Positions 6,652 through 14,046 are shown, counted from the stretch's first letter. The stretch is 19,140 bases of DNA from Bacteroidales bacterium (GCA_031287245.1 JAITTD010000110.1:1-19140), one strand, 5' to 3'. Notes: generated by a model from the letters alone, not told the origin. Numbers and translations: made by a program.

Positions 6652-7425
6652 ATGTCCACTTCATTATTCAACCGGATTGTTTTCGGTCCCATTCACAGCC
6701 GCCGTTTGGGCGTTTCTCTCGGCGTCAATTTGCTGCCCGTTGAAAATAAATATTGTAATTTCAACTGCATCTATTGCGAGTGTGGCTGGACCGGGCACAA
6801 TTCCGCCCTTTCTTTGCCTTCGCGGGAAAAAGTACGCGAGGCTTTGGAAAAAAAACTCAGCGAAATGCAAAAAGCAGGTACACAGCCCGATTCCATCACT
6901 TTTGCAGGCAACGGAGAGCCAACCATTCATCCTGATTTTGCCGACATCATTTCCGATACTGTTATGCTGCGAAACCGCACTTTTCCCGCTTCAAAAATAT
7001 CCGTTTTGTCCAATGCCACCATGCTGCATCGCTCGGAAGTGGTGGAAGCGCTGAAAAAAGCGGATATGCCCATTCTCAAATTAGACTCGACATTCGATGC
7101 CACCCGAGCAAAAATCAATTTGCCTGCTGCCGGTATGCCCGTTGATAAACTGATAGCGCAGTTAAAGGCGTTTAACGGACAAGCCGTGATTCAAACCATG
7201 TTTCTGCAGGGAACATACAGGGGAGAAACCGTCAATAACACCACCGCCGCCGAATTGGACGCATGGGAACAGGCTATTTGCGAAATCAAGCCGCGTCAGG
7301 TGCAGATTTACACCATTGACAGAGATACGCCGGCGGATACATTGAACAAAGTGCCAGAGCAGGAGTTGCGTGCAATAGCCGCCCGCATTGAAAAACACGG
7401 AATATCGGTACAAATCGCTTTTTGA
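6652..7425 (+). CDS. Radical SAM protein, COG0731-like
   Basis: This is a compact radical SAM enzyme of 257 residues resembling the COG0731 group (relatives of the wyosine enzyme TYW1), whose bacterial substrate is not settled. The cluster-binding motif is CNFNCIYC (35-42, Cys35, Cys39, Cys42) with a further Cys44. FAGNGEPTIHP (84-94) is the SAM-binding glycine motif, and VLSNATML (118-125) and LKLDST (142-147) match later strands of the partial barrel. There is no added C-terminal iron-sulfur domain. It follows the small lipoprotein by 15 bases in the ftsY unit and converges on apbE with only 4 bases between stops, so the two transcripts must overlap at their 3' ends. Confidence 0.85.
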   Translation: MSTSLFNRIVFGPIHSRRLGVSLGVNLLPVENKYCNFNCIYCECGWTGHNSALSLPSREKVREALEKKLSEMQKAGTQPDSITFAGNGEPTIHPDFADIISDTVMLRNRTFPASKISVLSNATMLHRSEVVEALKKADMPILKLDSTFDATRAKINLPAAGMPVDKLIAQLKAFNGQAVIQTMFLQGTYRGETVNNTTAAELDAWEQAICEIKPRQVQIYTIDRDTPADTLNKVPEQELRAIAARIEKHGISVQIAF

Positions 7426-7429
7426 ATTA

Positions 7430-8446
7430 TTATTGGCTGACCGCGCTTTCCAAGCCTTTGGTAATCTCAATTTGGTAATCGCCTTGTGAATCGCTGTATA
7501 TCAGCAGGGCATCCAGTTCGGGATGGTCGGCTAACAGCCATCTCGTTTTGTCAAGTCCCGAAACCATGCAAACCGTAGCCCAGGCGTCGGCGGTGATGCA
7601 ATCATCAGCCACAATGGTAACGCTCAGCAGGTTGTGACTCACTGGGTAACCCGTTTTCACGTCAATGGAATGGGAGTATTTAACTCCGTCTCTCTCGAAA
7701 AAGCGTCTGTAATTGCCTGAAGTAGCCAGCGCTTTGTTGTCAAGCGTCACGATAGCCTGCAAATCCTGCCCGGGTACGGCGTGGTCTGCCGGACGGTCAA
7801 TGCCTACCCGCCACGGATTGCCGGATGCATTGACACCCCGCGCTACTATCTCGCCGCCAATTTCTACCAAATAATTCTTGCATCCCTTGCTTTTCAGGAA
7901 ATCTGCCACTACATCCACCGAATATCCTTTGGCTATGGCATTTACATCAAGCATCACACCCGGAGAATCCTTCACTACCTTGTTTCCAACGATGCGCACC
8001 TTGTCCATCCCTACAAATTGCAGCAAACTGTCTATTTTCGCAGGGTTAATATCCGGAGCATCGGATGTGAAGCCGAATCCCCACAGGTTGACAATGGGAG
8101 CGACCGTAATATCAAAAGCGCCCGATGATGCGCGGTTGACTTCCGCAGACTTCATGAACACTGTGCGGAAATAATCGTCAATTTCCACATCGGGAACGTT
8201 CCGGTTGATGCGTGAAATCAGAGACGTGGGAATATAGGTGGAAAGGGATTCGCTAAACCGTTGAAGTAACTGCAAAATATCCTCTTCGTAACTTTCACCG
8301 GCTGCGGCGAGCGAATAGCTTATCTTATAGGTTGTACCTTCCGTAAAACCCTGATGCGACACGTATTCGCCCCTTCCTCCACAGGAAACCAAAATTGCTG
8401 CAAGCCAAAGAACAATCGTGTTCTCGAAAAATTTACAGCAACGCAT
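7430..8446 (-). CDS. apbE: FAD:protein FMN transferase ApbE, lipoprotein
   Basis: ApbE moves FMN from FAD onto a Thr/Ser of exported or membrane redox subunits such as RnfG/RnfD or NqrB/NqrC. The 338-residue product begins with a lipoprotein signal (LVSCGG, Cys22), so it should sit on a membrane facing the periplasm. Family motifs are clear: GAFDITVAPIVNLWGFG (109-125), LDVNAIAKGYSVD (166-178), EIGGEIVARG (195-204), ATSGNYR (241-247), HSIDVKTGYPV (259-269) and DDCITADAWATVCMVSG (281-297), which supplies metal ligands. Its start lies inside trxA, overlapping by 14 bases, which points to translational coupling. No rnf or nqr genes are in the window, so its targets lie elsewhere. Confidence 0.95.
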   Translation of the reverse strand: MRCCKFFENTIVLWLAAILVSCGGRGEYVSHQGFTEGTTYKISYSLAAAGESYEEDILQLLQRFSESLSTYIPTSLISRINRNVPDVEIDDYFRTVFMKSAEVNRASSGAFDITVAPIVNLWGFGFTSDAPDINPAKIDSLLQFVGMDKVRIVGNKVVKDSPGVMLDVNAIAKGYSVDVVADFLKSKGCKNYLVEIGGEIVARGVNASGNPWRVGIDRPADHAVPGQDLQAIVTLDNKALATSGNYRRFFERDGVKYSHSIDVKTGYPVSHNLLSVTIVADDCITADAWATVCMVSGLDKTRWLLADHPELDALLIYSDSQGDYQIEITKGLESAVSQ

Positions 8447-8750
8447 CTAATTTGGCGGCTAAAACGTCTTTGGATGTGCTTCCGACCTGTTTGTCAACTA
8501 TTTCACCATTTTTAAAATACAAGAGAGTAGGGATGGAAAGGATGCCGTATTGGCTTGTTATTTCGCCGTTTTCTTCAATATCTACTTTGCCAACCACCGC
8601 TTTGCCTTCGTATTCGGTTGCCAATTGTTCTACCAAGGGCGCTATCATGCGGCATGGACCACACCATTCTGCCCAAAAATCAACCAACACAGGTTTGTCG
8701 GATTTCAAAACCATTTCTTCAAAATTGCTTTCAGTGATTACTACAGCCAT
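8433..8750 (-). CDS. trxA: Thioredoxin
   Basis: A classical 105-residue thioredoxin that reduces disulfides with electrons from thioredoxin reductase. The active site WCGPC is at 29-33 and the cis-proline motif SIPTLLYF follows in the second half. There is no signal peptide, so it is cytoplasmic. The ATG is at 8750, about 35 bases after a predicted transcription start. Its last 14 bases overlap the start of apbE, so the two are one unit. Whether the pairing reflects function (redox supply for flavinylated complexes) or chance cannot be told from sequence. Confidence 0.97.
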   Translation of the reverse strand: MAVVITESNFEEMVLKSDKPVLVDFWAEWCGPCRMIAPLVEQLATEYEGKAVVGKVDIEENGEITSQYGILSIPTLLYFKNGEIVDKQVGSTSKDVLAAKLDALL

Positions 8751-8790
8751 CTTTTTATCTTTTAAATTTCAGTGATGATAAATTATGCGA

Positions 8791-8798
8791 CAAAAGTA
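8791..8798 (-). promoter_or_regulatory. Probable -7 box for trxA-apbE
   Basis: On the minus strand this reads TACTTTTG, a full TAnnTTTG match. No clear -33 TTTG was found. Transcription should start near 8785. It faces away from the glsB promoter in the same 172-base gap. Confidence 0.5.
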
Positions 8799-8839
8799 CA
8801 AAAAATATTTTTAAGATTTTCTGATTTTGAAAAAATATT

Positions 8840-8847
8840 TACCTTTG
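8840..8847 (+). promoter_or_regulatory. Probable -7 box for glsB-glsA
   Basis: TACCTTTG is a full TAnnTTTG match. The expected -33 position holds only a T-run. Transcription should start near 8854, leaving a leader of about 70 bases. Confidence 0.55.
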
Positions 8848-8856
8848 CCCGACTTT

Positions 8857-8897
8857 TAGATGGATAACGTTGCTTCCATGCGAACGCTATCCGTTTG
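8857..8897 (+). promoter_or_regulatory. Leader hairpin upstream of glsB
   Basis: GGATAACGTT (8862-8871) pairs with AACGCTATCC (8883-8892) around an 11-base loop, with one A-C mismatch. The stem can extend outward to 8857/8897 through A-U and G-U pairs. It sits at the start of the predicted glsB mRNA. It is not followed by a U-run, so it is not an ordinary terminator; mRNA protection or protein binding is possible. Confidence 0.4.
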
Positions 8898-8922
8898 AAA
8901 ATAGCGTATTTAAAAGTTCATC

Positions 8923-9867
8923 ATGAAAGACATCATAGCACCGGTTGAAAGGCATCTTTTGCTGAAAGAATTGACGCCTGATAAATTTATCAGGAAAACC
9001 AATTGGCTGAACAACGACTTGTTTATTGTTACTGCACATGATTCACCCAACATTATGCGGGAAATCGGACGGTTGCGCGAGTTGTCGTTTCGCTATGCGG
9101 GTGGCGGCACAGGCGAAGAACTGGACATTGACCATTACGACACATCCGAAAATCCCTACAAACAGTTGATAGTGTGGGACACAGAGGAAAAGGAAATCCT
9201 TGGCGGATACAGATTCCACGTTTGCGATGCTTCATACGTGAACACTGACGGCGAAATCAATTTGGCAACAGCCGAATTATTCCATTTTTCGGATACATTT
9301 ATCCGCGACTACCTGCCTTATTCCATTGAATTGGGGCGTTCTTTCGTGCAACCCGCTTTCCAATCCACCAATCGCTTGGGAAAAGGACTGTATTCATTGG
9401 ACAACCTCTGGGATGGATTGGGATCATTGGTGATCATGAACCCCGAAAAATGCTATTTCCTTGGAAAAGCCACAATGTACACTTCATACAATGTCCACGC
9501 CCGCAATATGATTCTCTATTTTCTCAACAAACACTTTGGCGACCGCGAACGGCTGATATATCCATTGGATAACCTTCTGTTGGCGCCTGAAATAGACGAG
9601 AAAAAGATGGAACAAATCTTTATTGGCGACAATTACTCGGAAGATTACAGGATTCTGTTCCGAAACGTGAGGAGTTATGGGGAAAATATCCCGCCAATGA
9701 TTAATTCCTACATGAATTTGTCACCATCCATGCGGATTTTCGGCACCGCCCGCAATCCATTTTTCGGCGACGTGGAAGAAACCGGGCTGATGATTACAAT
9801 TAACGACATCTACGGAAGCAAGGTAGAACGGCACATTGCTTCTTTCGTAAGAAGTACCCACAAATAA
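8923..9867 (+). CDS. glsB: Glycine N-acyltransferase GlsB (OlsB-like GNAT fold)
   Basis: The first enzyme of glycine-lipid synthesis as known in Bacteroides: it joins a 3-hydroxy fatty acid to glycine, giving commendamide-type N-acyl glycine. The 314-residue product has an acyl-ACP-dependent OlsB-like acyltransferase region (about 40-235), with IGRLRELSFRYAGGGTGEE near 48-66, a DIDHYD segment, and the family motif SIELGRSFVQPAFQ. The C-terminal 80 residues are a Bacteroidota-specific extension. The assignment rests on family resemblance together with the PlsC-like partner gene 8 bases downstream, the arrangement reported for glsB-glsA. The amino-acid acceptor (glycine rather than ornithine or serine) is inferred from that context. 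It has its own promoter and a structured leader. Confidence 0.85.
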   Translation: MKDIIAPVERHLLLKELTPDKFIRKTNWLNNDLFIVTAHDSPNIMREIGRLRELSFRYAGGGTGEELDIDHYDTSENPYKQLIVWDTEEKEILGGYRFHVCDASYVNTDGEINLATAELFHFSDTFIRDYLPYSIELGRSFVQPAFQSTNRLGKGLYSLDNLWDGLGSLVIMNPEKCYFLGKATMYTSYNVHARNMILYFLNKHFGDRERLIYPLDNLLLAPEIDEKKMEQIFIGDNYSEDYRILFRNVRSYGENIPPMINSYMNLSPSMRIFGTARNPFFGDVEETGLMITINDIYGSKVERHIASFVRSTHK

Positions 9868-9875
9868 TACATGTA

Positions 9876-11252
9876 ATGCTTAGTTTTGAAAAAATCAATC
9901 AATTTAATTATCAGTATTGGCAATTATATCAGTACGTCCATTTCGTACACAAGTATATTTATTATCAGCGTTATCATGTGTTGCACAAAGAGCGGATTCC
10001 TCGCGGAGAGCCGGTTGTCGCCATCAGTAACCATCAAAACGGCTTGACGGATGCGCTGGGCATCTTGTTTGCATTCAAAAAAGACGGACGTTTCGTGATA
10101 TTTATCGCTCGCGCGGATATTTTCAGAAAAACAATTGCAGCAAAACTGTTGCGCTGGCTGCGTATCATGCCTGCGTTCCGCACGGCTGATGTCAACAGTG
10201 AAGACGAAGGCGACTTGAACGACAACGAAACTATTTTCAACCAATCAGCTCAGGTATTGGTTGAAAAAGGCGTGGTGTGCCTGTTCCCGGAAGCAGGACA
10301 CGAGGATTGCCACCATTTGGGAACATTCAAGAAAGGCTTTGCACGAATCGCGTTCAAAGCCGCCGAAATCACTGATTTCAAACAACGGATTCACATTCAG
10401 CCCATGTCCAACCACTATTCCAACTATTTTGGAGTACAAAACAAGTTGATCATCAATGTTGGAGAGCCGTTTACTTTCGAAGATTTGTACGAAACCTACA
10501 AGGAACACCCCAAGCGCGCACAGAAAATTCTGACCGACCGTGCCCGCGAAAAGGTCAAAGCGCTCATGCTCGACATTGAGGACAAATCGCTGTATGAGGA
10601 ATATGACATGATTCGCAACCTGTATGACCGGCAATATATGAAGAAGCAGAAGAAATCCACACTGTATTTCCCGAATTATCTGGAAGCAGACCGGGAAATA
10701 GTGGCTGCCTTAGACCAATTACGCGCCAACGACACTGATAAATTCGGCAAATTAATGAAATATGCCAGCGAATACAGCAGACTGCTGGACAAACTTTACC
10801 TGCATGACTGGATTTTCCGCCAGAAATTGTCGGTAGGCTCTTTCCTGTTACACTGCCTGTTAGCCATTTTAGCAGTGCCTTTCATGCTTTATGGTTTTGT
10901 GTTCAATGCCCTGCCATTCTACACAAGCACCCTGGTCACCCGCCACATCAAAGACCAGATGCTACATTCATCGTTCCACTTTGTCATCGGCGTACTGTTT
11001 GTCTTCCCGTTGTGGTATCTGGCGCTTTTCATCACCGCGTGGTGCCTCACCGGAACATGGTGGATGGCGCTCGCCTTCTTAGTGACGCTGCCCGTCAGTT
11101 TGATTATCTACACCCACAGCAAAATTGCCATCGGCAGACAGTTCAACCGCTTCCGCCGCTTCAAATTCTGGTTTCGCGGCGACCGCTTCTACAGGAGAGC
11201 AAAAGAACTGCGTGCCGAAATCGTAAAGACAATGGAAGATTTACTGCCCTGA
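9876..11252 (+). CDS. glsA: O-acyltransferase GlsA (PlsC-type, membrane-bound)
   Basis: The partner of GlsB: it should add a second acyl chain to the 3-hydroxyl of the N-acyl glycine to make the mature glycine lipid. The 458-residue product has a PlsC/LPLAT domain (about 33-215) with NHQNGLTDALG (52-62), acceptor-site FPEAGHEDCHHLGTFKKGF (137-155) and INVGEPFTF (193-201). The catalytic His53 and Asp59 are separated by five residues (HX5D) instead of the usual four. A linker of charged helices leads to membrane segments near 322-345, 367-388 and 395-415, then a basic tail. It starts 8 bases after glsB. A general lysophosphatidate acyltransferase role is the main alternative. Confidence 0.82.
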   Translation: MLSFEKINQFNYQYWQLYQYVHFVHKYIYYQRYHVLHKERIPRGEPVVAISNHQNGLTDALGILFAFKKDGRFVIFIARADIFRKTIAAKLLRWLRIMPAFRTADVNSEDEGDLNDNETIFNQSAQVLVEKGVVCLFPEAGHEDCHHLGTFKKGFARIAFKAAEITDFKQRIHIQPMSNHYSNYFGVQNKLIINVGEPFTFEDLYETYKEHPKRAQKILTDRAREKVKALMLDIEDKSLYEEYDMIRNLYDRQYMKKQKKSTLYFPNYLEADREIVAALDQLRANDTDKFGKLMKYASEYSRLLDKLYLHDWIFRQKLSVGSFLLHCLLAILAVPFMLYGFVFNALPFYTSTLVTRHIKDQMLHSSFHFVIGVLFVFPLWYLALFITAWCLTGTWWMALAFLVTLPVSLIIYTHSKIAIGRQFNRFRRFKFWFRGDRFYRRAKELRAEIVKTMEDLLP

Positions 11253-11316
11253 CAGTTATCTTTTAAACAAAACAAAGTGAGCATTTATTTTTGAAGTATG
11301 TATCCTACTGATGCAG

Positions 11317-11371
11317 CATATATATGGTAAACATCTGGCATATATACCTTAATACGGTTAACATATATATG
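11317..11371. repeat. Three CATATATA sites spaced 22-23 bases
   Basis: CATATATATG occurs at 11317-11326 and 11362-11371; each copy is its own reverse complement. A related CATATATACC lies between them (11339-11348). Site starts are 22 and 23 bases apart. Each outer site has a GTAAAC- or GTTAAC-like neighbour, giving a larger imperfect inverted repeat. They sit in the 254-base gap between glsA and the DUF4254 gene and could be operator sites or flexible DNA; chance is a risk in AT-rich sequence. Confidence 0.55.
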
Positions 11372-11400
11372 ATAAGATAAAAATGACGAAGGAAATGGAC

Positions 11401-11438
11401 TAAACGGTAACGACCATCAGCCGCAGGTTCGCCGTTTA
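11401..11438 (+). promoter_or_regulatory. Nested hairpin after glsA
   Basis: TAAACGG (11401-11407) pairs perfectly with CCGTTTA (11432-11438), and inside it CGACC (11411-11415) can pair with GGTTCG with a bulge. The GC-rich stem stands out in an AT-rich gap. It lies upstream of the predicted promoter of the next gene, so it may belong to the end of the glsB-glsA mRNA. There is no U-run directly after it. Confidence 0.35.
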
Positions 11439-11483
11439 CCCCATTAATAATTAATAATTGAAAAGTATTAATTGAAAAAGTAT

Positions 11484-11491
11484 TACTTTTG
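11484..11491 (+). promoter_or_regulatory. Probable -7 box for the DUF4254-activase unit
   Basis: TACTTTTG is a full TAnnTTTG match. The nearest TTG (11458-11460) is 23 bases upstream, slightly far for a -33 element. A start near 11498 leaves a very short leader before the ATG at 11507 and rules out a TTG start at 11489, which overlaps the box. Confidence 0.5.
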
Positions 11492-11506
11492 CAGAAAATA
11501 AAATAT

Positions 11507-12112
11507 ATGAATTCTTTTGTACAACAGTGCAGGCAAATATTTGGAGAAAGCATCCTTCAATACCATTTGGCAGACGATGTGGATGCCGTCATCGCCAATC
11601 CCTATCCGCTGAAAAGCATTGAGTATTACCTGTTTTTGAAAAATCAGGTGGACACCGTTCAATGGCATTTGGAGGATATTATCCGCAATCCCGACATCAA
11701 TCCTGCGGAGGCGCTGCAACTCAAACGCCGCATCGACCGTTCCAACCAAGACCGCACGGATTTGGTGGAACTGATTGACAGCTATTTTTTAGATCAATAC
11801 AAGGACGTGAAGGTACAGCCTGTGGCAGAAATCAACACTGAAAGCCCCGCATGGGCAATTGACAGGCTTTCCATTCTGGAACTGAAGATTTACCACATGA
11901 AGGCAGAAGTGAGCCGCAGCAATGCTTCCCCCGACCATATACAGCAGTGTACCGCAAAGTTGAATATCCTTCTCGAACAGGAAAAGGATTTGTCGGCGGC
12001 GATAGACACGCTGTTGGGCGATATTGCAGGCGGACGAAAGTACATGAAAGTGTATAAACAGATGAAAATGTACAACGATCCCGAGTTAAACCCCGTGTTA
12101 TATCAACATTAG
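11507..12112 (+). CDS. DUF4254 family protein
   Basis: The function of this family is unknown. The 201-residue product is soluble and mostly helical, with no signal peptide or membrane segment. Features I recognise as typical of the family are VQWHLEDIIRNPDI (51-64), DRSNQDRTDLVELID (77-91), IDRLSILELKIYHMKAE (118-134) and the closing KQMKMYNDPELNPVLYQ (184-200). In many Bacteroidota a DUF4254 gene lies beside a glycosyltransferase (heptosyltransferase) gene. Here it is followed after 2 bases by a dehydratase activase and no glycosyltransferase is present, so the usual context gives no help. The ATG at 11507 fits the predicted promoter. Confidence 0.85.
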   Translation: MNSFVQQCRQIFGESILQYHLADDVDAVIANPYPLKSIEYYLFLKNQVDTVQWHLEDIIRNPDINPAEALQLKRRIDRSNQDRTDLVELIDSYFLDQYKDVKVQPVAEINTESPAWAIDRLSILELKIYHMKAEVSRSNASPDHIQQCTAKLNILLEQEKDLSAAIDTLLGDIAGGRKYMKVYKQMKMYNDPELNPVLYQH

Positions 12113-12114
12113 AG

Positions 12115-13881
12115 ATGGAGTACAGGATTGGATTGGACGCGGGTTCCACTACCGCCAAGATTGTAGTAGTGAACGAACAGGCAGAGTTGGTGCATACCGA
12201 CTATGTGCGCCACAATACACAAATATACGAAACGGTAACGGCATTGCTTGAAAAAGCATCGGACATGATTGGCGATGAACTGGTATCGCTTACGGTGACT
12301 GGTTCTGCAGGTATGGGCATTTGCGAAAACACCGGTATCCCGTTCATTCAAGAACTGATTGCAGCCACAGAGGTGGTACAGCAACTCTATCCGCAGGTAA
12401 AAACGCTGATTGACATTGGCGGAGAGGATTCCAAAATGATTTTCTTTCCCGAAAAAAGGATTCCCGACATTCGCATGAACGGCAGTTGCGCCGGAGGAAC
12501 GGGCGCATTCATCGACCAAATGGCATCGCTGCTCAACATCGAAACGGCAGAGATGAGCCATTTGGCGGCACAACACGAGCACATATACCCTATCGCCTCT
12601 CGTTGCGGCGTTTTTGCCAAAACGGACGTACAAAACCTTATCAGTCGCAAGATTCCAAAGGAAGACATCGCAGCGTCGGTGTTCCATGCGGTGGCGGTGC
12701 AGAGCCTCAACACGCTGGCTCGCGGCTACGACGTATTGCCCAAGGTGATGTTCATCGGCGGTCCGTTCACCTTTCTGCCCGAACTGACGATGGCTTTTAT
12801 CAAAGTGCTGAAAATCACGCAAGACGACATCATTCATCCTGAACATTCGGAAGTGATTCCCGCTTTTGGGGCGGCGTTGTCCTGCACAAACAAAACAGCA
12901 GTCCCGATGCGGCAACTGCTGGCGAAAATCAAGGAGAAACCGTTGCAAAGCGCTTCTCTCAGCGACCGATTGGCGCCGCTTTTCGCGTCAGACGACGAAT
13001 GGCAGCGTTGGCAGGTGGAACATAAGCCGGTTGCCGTAGAACGCACGTCCTTGTCGGAATACACGGGCACAGGCTGTTTCTTGGGCATTGATTCCGGCTC
13101 TACCACCACTAAGATTGTGGCACTGGGCGAGAAAAACGAACTGTTGTTCGGTTTCTACCGCAATAATCAGGGGCAGCCGGTGGAAACAGCACACGCAGGC
13201 TTGCAGCAGTTCGCCAAAGAGGTGACGGCATCGGGCAAACCGTTGACCATCCTGCGCAGCATAGTGACGGGCTACGGCGAAGACCTCATCAAGGCGGCTC
13301 TCGGGCTGGACGATGGTGTAGTGGAAACGATAGCTCACTATGCAGGCGCTCGCCACATTGACCCGGGCGTGTCATTCATCCTTGATATCGGCGGACAGGA
13401 CATGAAGGCGATTTTCATTCGCGACGGCGCCATTCAACGCATCGAACTGAACGAATCCTGCTCGTCGGGCTGCGGCTCGTTCATCGAAACCTTCGGACGC
13501 AACGTGGGCATGAGCGTTCAGGATTTTGCCGCCAAAGCCTGCCAATCTACAGCGCCTTGCGACTTGGGCACGCGCTGCACGGTGTTTATGAACTCGAAAG
13601 TGAAACAAGCGCTGCGCGAAAACGCCACCATTGAGGACATTGCAGCCGGACTGTCCTATTCGGTCATCAAAAATGCGCTGATAAAAGTGCTGAACGTGAC
13701 CAACATGGACGACCTCGGCGACCGCTTGTCTGTACAGGGCGGCACGTTCCGCAACCCTTCCGTAAGGCGGGCGTTGGAACTGCTCTCGGACAAACCGGTC
13801 GTCATGACCGACATCCCCGAACTGATGGGCGCCTACGGTGCGGCAGTAATAGCCGGGAAACAATGGAGAAATAATGATTAA
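12115..13881 (+). CDS. Acyl-CoA dehydratase activase, two ATPase domains, probably truncated
   Basis: Activases of this family (HgdC, BadF/BadG) use ATP and a [4Fe-4S] cluster to inject an electron into a 2-hydroxyacyl-CoA dehydratase or related enzyme. The 588-residue product holds two ASKHA-type ATPase domains in tandem. Domain 1 has GLDAGSTTAKI (6-16), IDIGGEDSKMI (99-109), Cys125 in NGSCAGGTGAF and Cys164 in ASRCGVFAK. Domain 2 has GIDSGSTTTKI (324-334), LDIGGQDMKAI (423-433), Cys449 in NESCSSGCGSF and Cys488 in TRCTVF. Both cysteine pairs are 39 apart, so an intrachain cluster is possible. In many Bacteroidota and Firmicutes this pair of domains is followed by DUF2229 and dehydratase-like domains in a protein of about 1400 residues. 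Here the frame ends after domain 2 and the stop lies inside an AT-rich repeat. Confidence 0.9.
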   Translation: MEYRIGLDAGSTTAKIVVVNEQAELVHTDYVRHNTQIYETVTALLEKASDMIGDELVSLTVTGSAGMGICENTGIPFIQELIAATEVVQQLYPQVKTLIDIGGEDSKMIFFPEKRIPDIRMNGSCAGGTGAFIDQMASLLNIETAEMSHLAAQHEHIYPIASRCGVFAKTDVQNLISRKIPKEDIAASVFHAVAVQSLNTLARGYDVLPKVMFIGGPFTFLPELTMAFIKVLKITQDDIIHPEHSEVIPAFGAALSCTNKTAVPMRQLLAKIKEKPLQSASLSDRLAPLFASDDEWQRWQVEHKPVAVERTSLSEYTGTGCFLGIDSGSTTTKIVALGEKNELLFGFYRNNQGQPVETAHAGLQQFAKEVTASGKPLTILRSIVTGYGEDLIKAALGLDDGVVETIAHYAGARHIDPGVSFILDIGGQDMKAIFIRDGAIQRIELNESCSSGCGSFIETFGRNVGMSVQDFAAKACQSTAPCDLGTRCTVFMNSKVKQALRENATIEDIAAGLSYSVIKNALIKVLNVTNMDDLGDRLSVQGGTFRNPSVRRALELLSDKPVVMTDIPELMGAYGAAVIAGKQWRNND

Positions 13882-14022
13882 TTATTAATGGTTAATTATT
13901 AATGTCCTCATAATTCGTTTGTATTTCATTCATAATTCATAATTCATAAGTAAGTTTGTATTTCAGTCATAATTCATTCATAATTCATAAGTAAGTTTGT
14001 ATTTCATTAATAATTAATAATT
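13878..14022. repeat. AT-rich repeat element with inverted ends and internal tandem copies
   Basis: TTAATTATTAATG occurs twice at the left (13878-13890 and 13892-13904); its perfect reverse complement CATTAATAATTAA is at 14005-14017. Between them three imperfect tandem units start with GTTTGTATTTCA at 13917, 13954 and 13995 (37 and 41 bases apart). A 28-base stretch is identical at 13938-13965 and 13979-14006. Two units contain TAAGTTTG (13951-13958 and 13992-13999), a match to the -7 box. The activase stop codon lies within the first inverted copy. The 18-mer CATTAATAATTAATAATT at 14005-14022 is also found at 11442-11459. It could be a small dispersed element or slippage-born low-complexity DNA. 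Confidence 0.7.
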
Positions 14023-14046
14023 AATAATTCATAATTAAATAGTTGT

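Noticed and set aside
12109..12948. Long antisense frame (279 codons) opposite the activase
   Set aside because: It is Cys/His/Arg-rich with no recognisable motif, and the sense strand encodes a firmly recognised ATPase domain.
13882..14046. Remains of the missing activase C-terminal part
   Set aside because: The gap is AT-rich repeats only; no DUF2229-like or dehydratase-like coding was seen in any frame.
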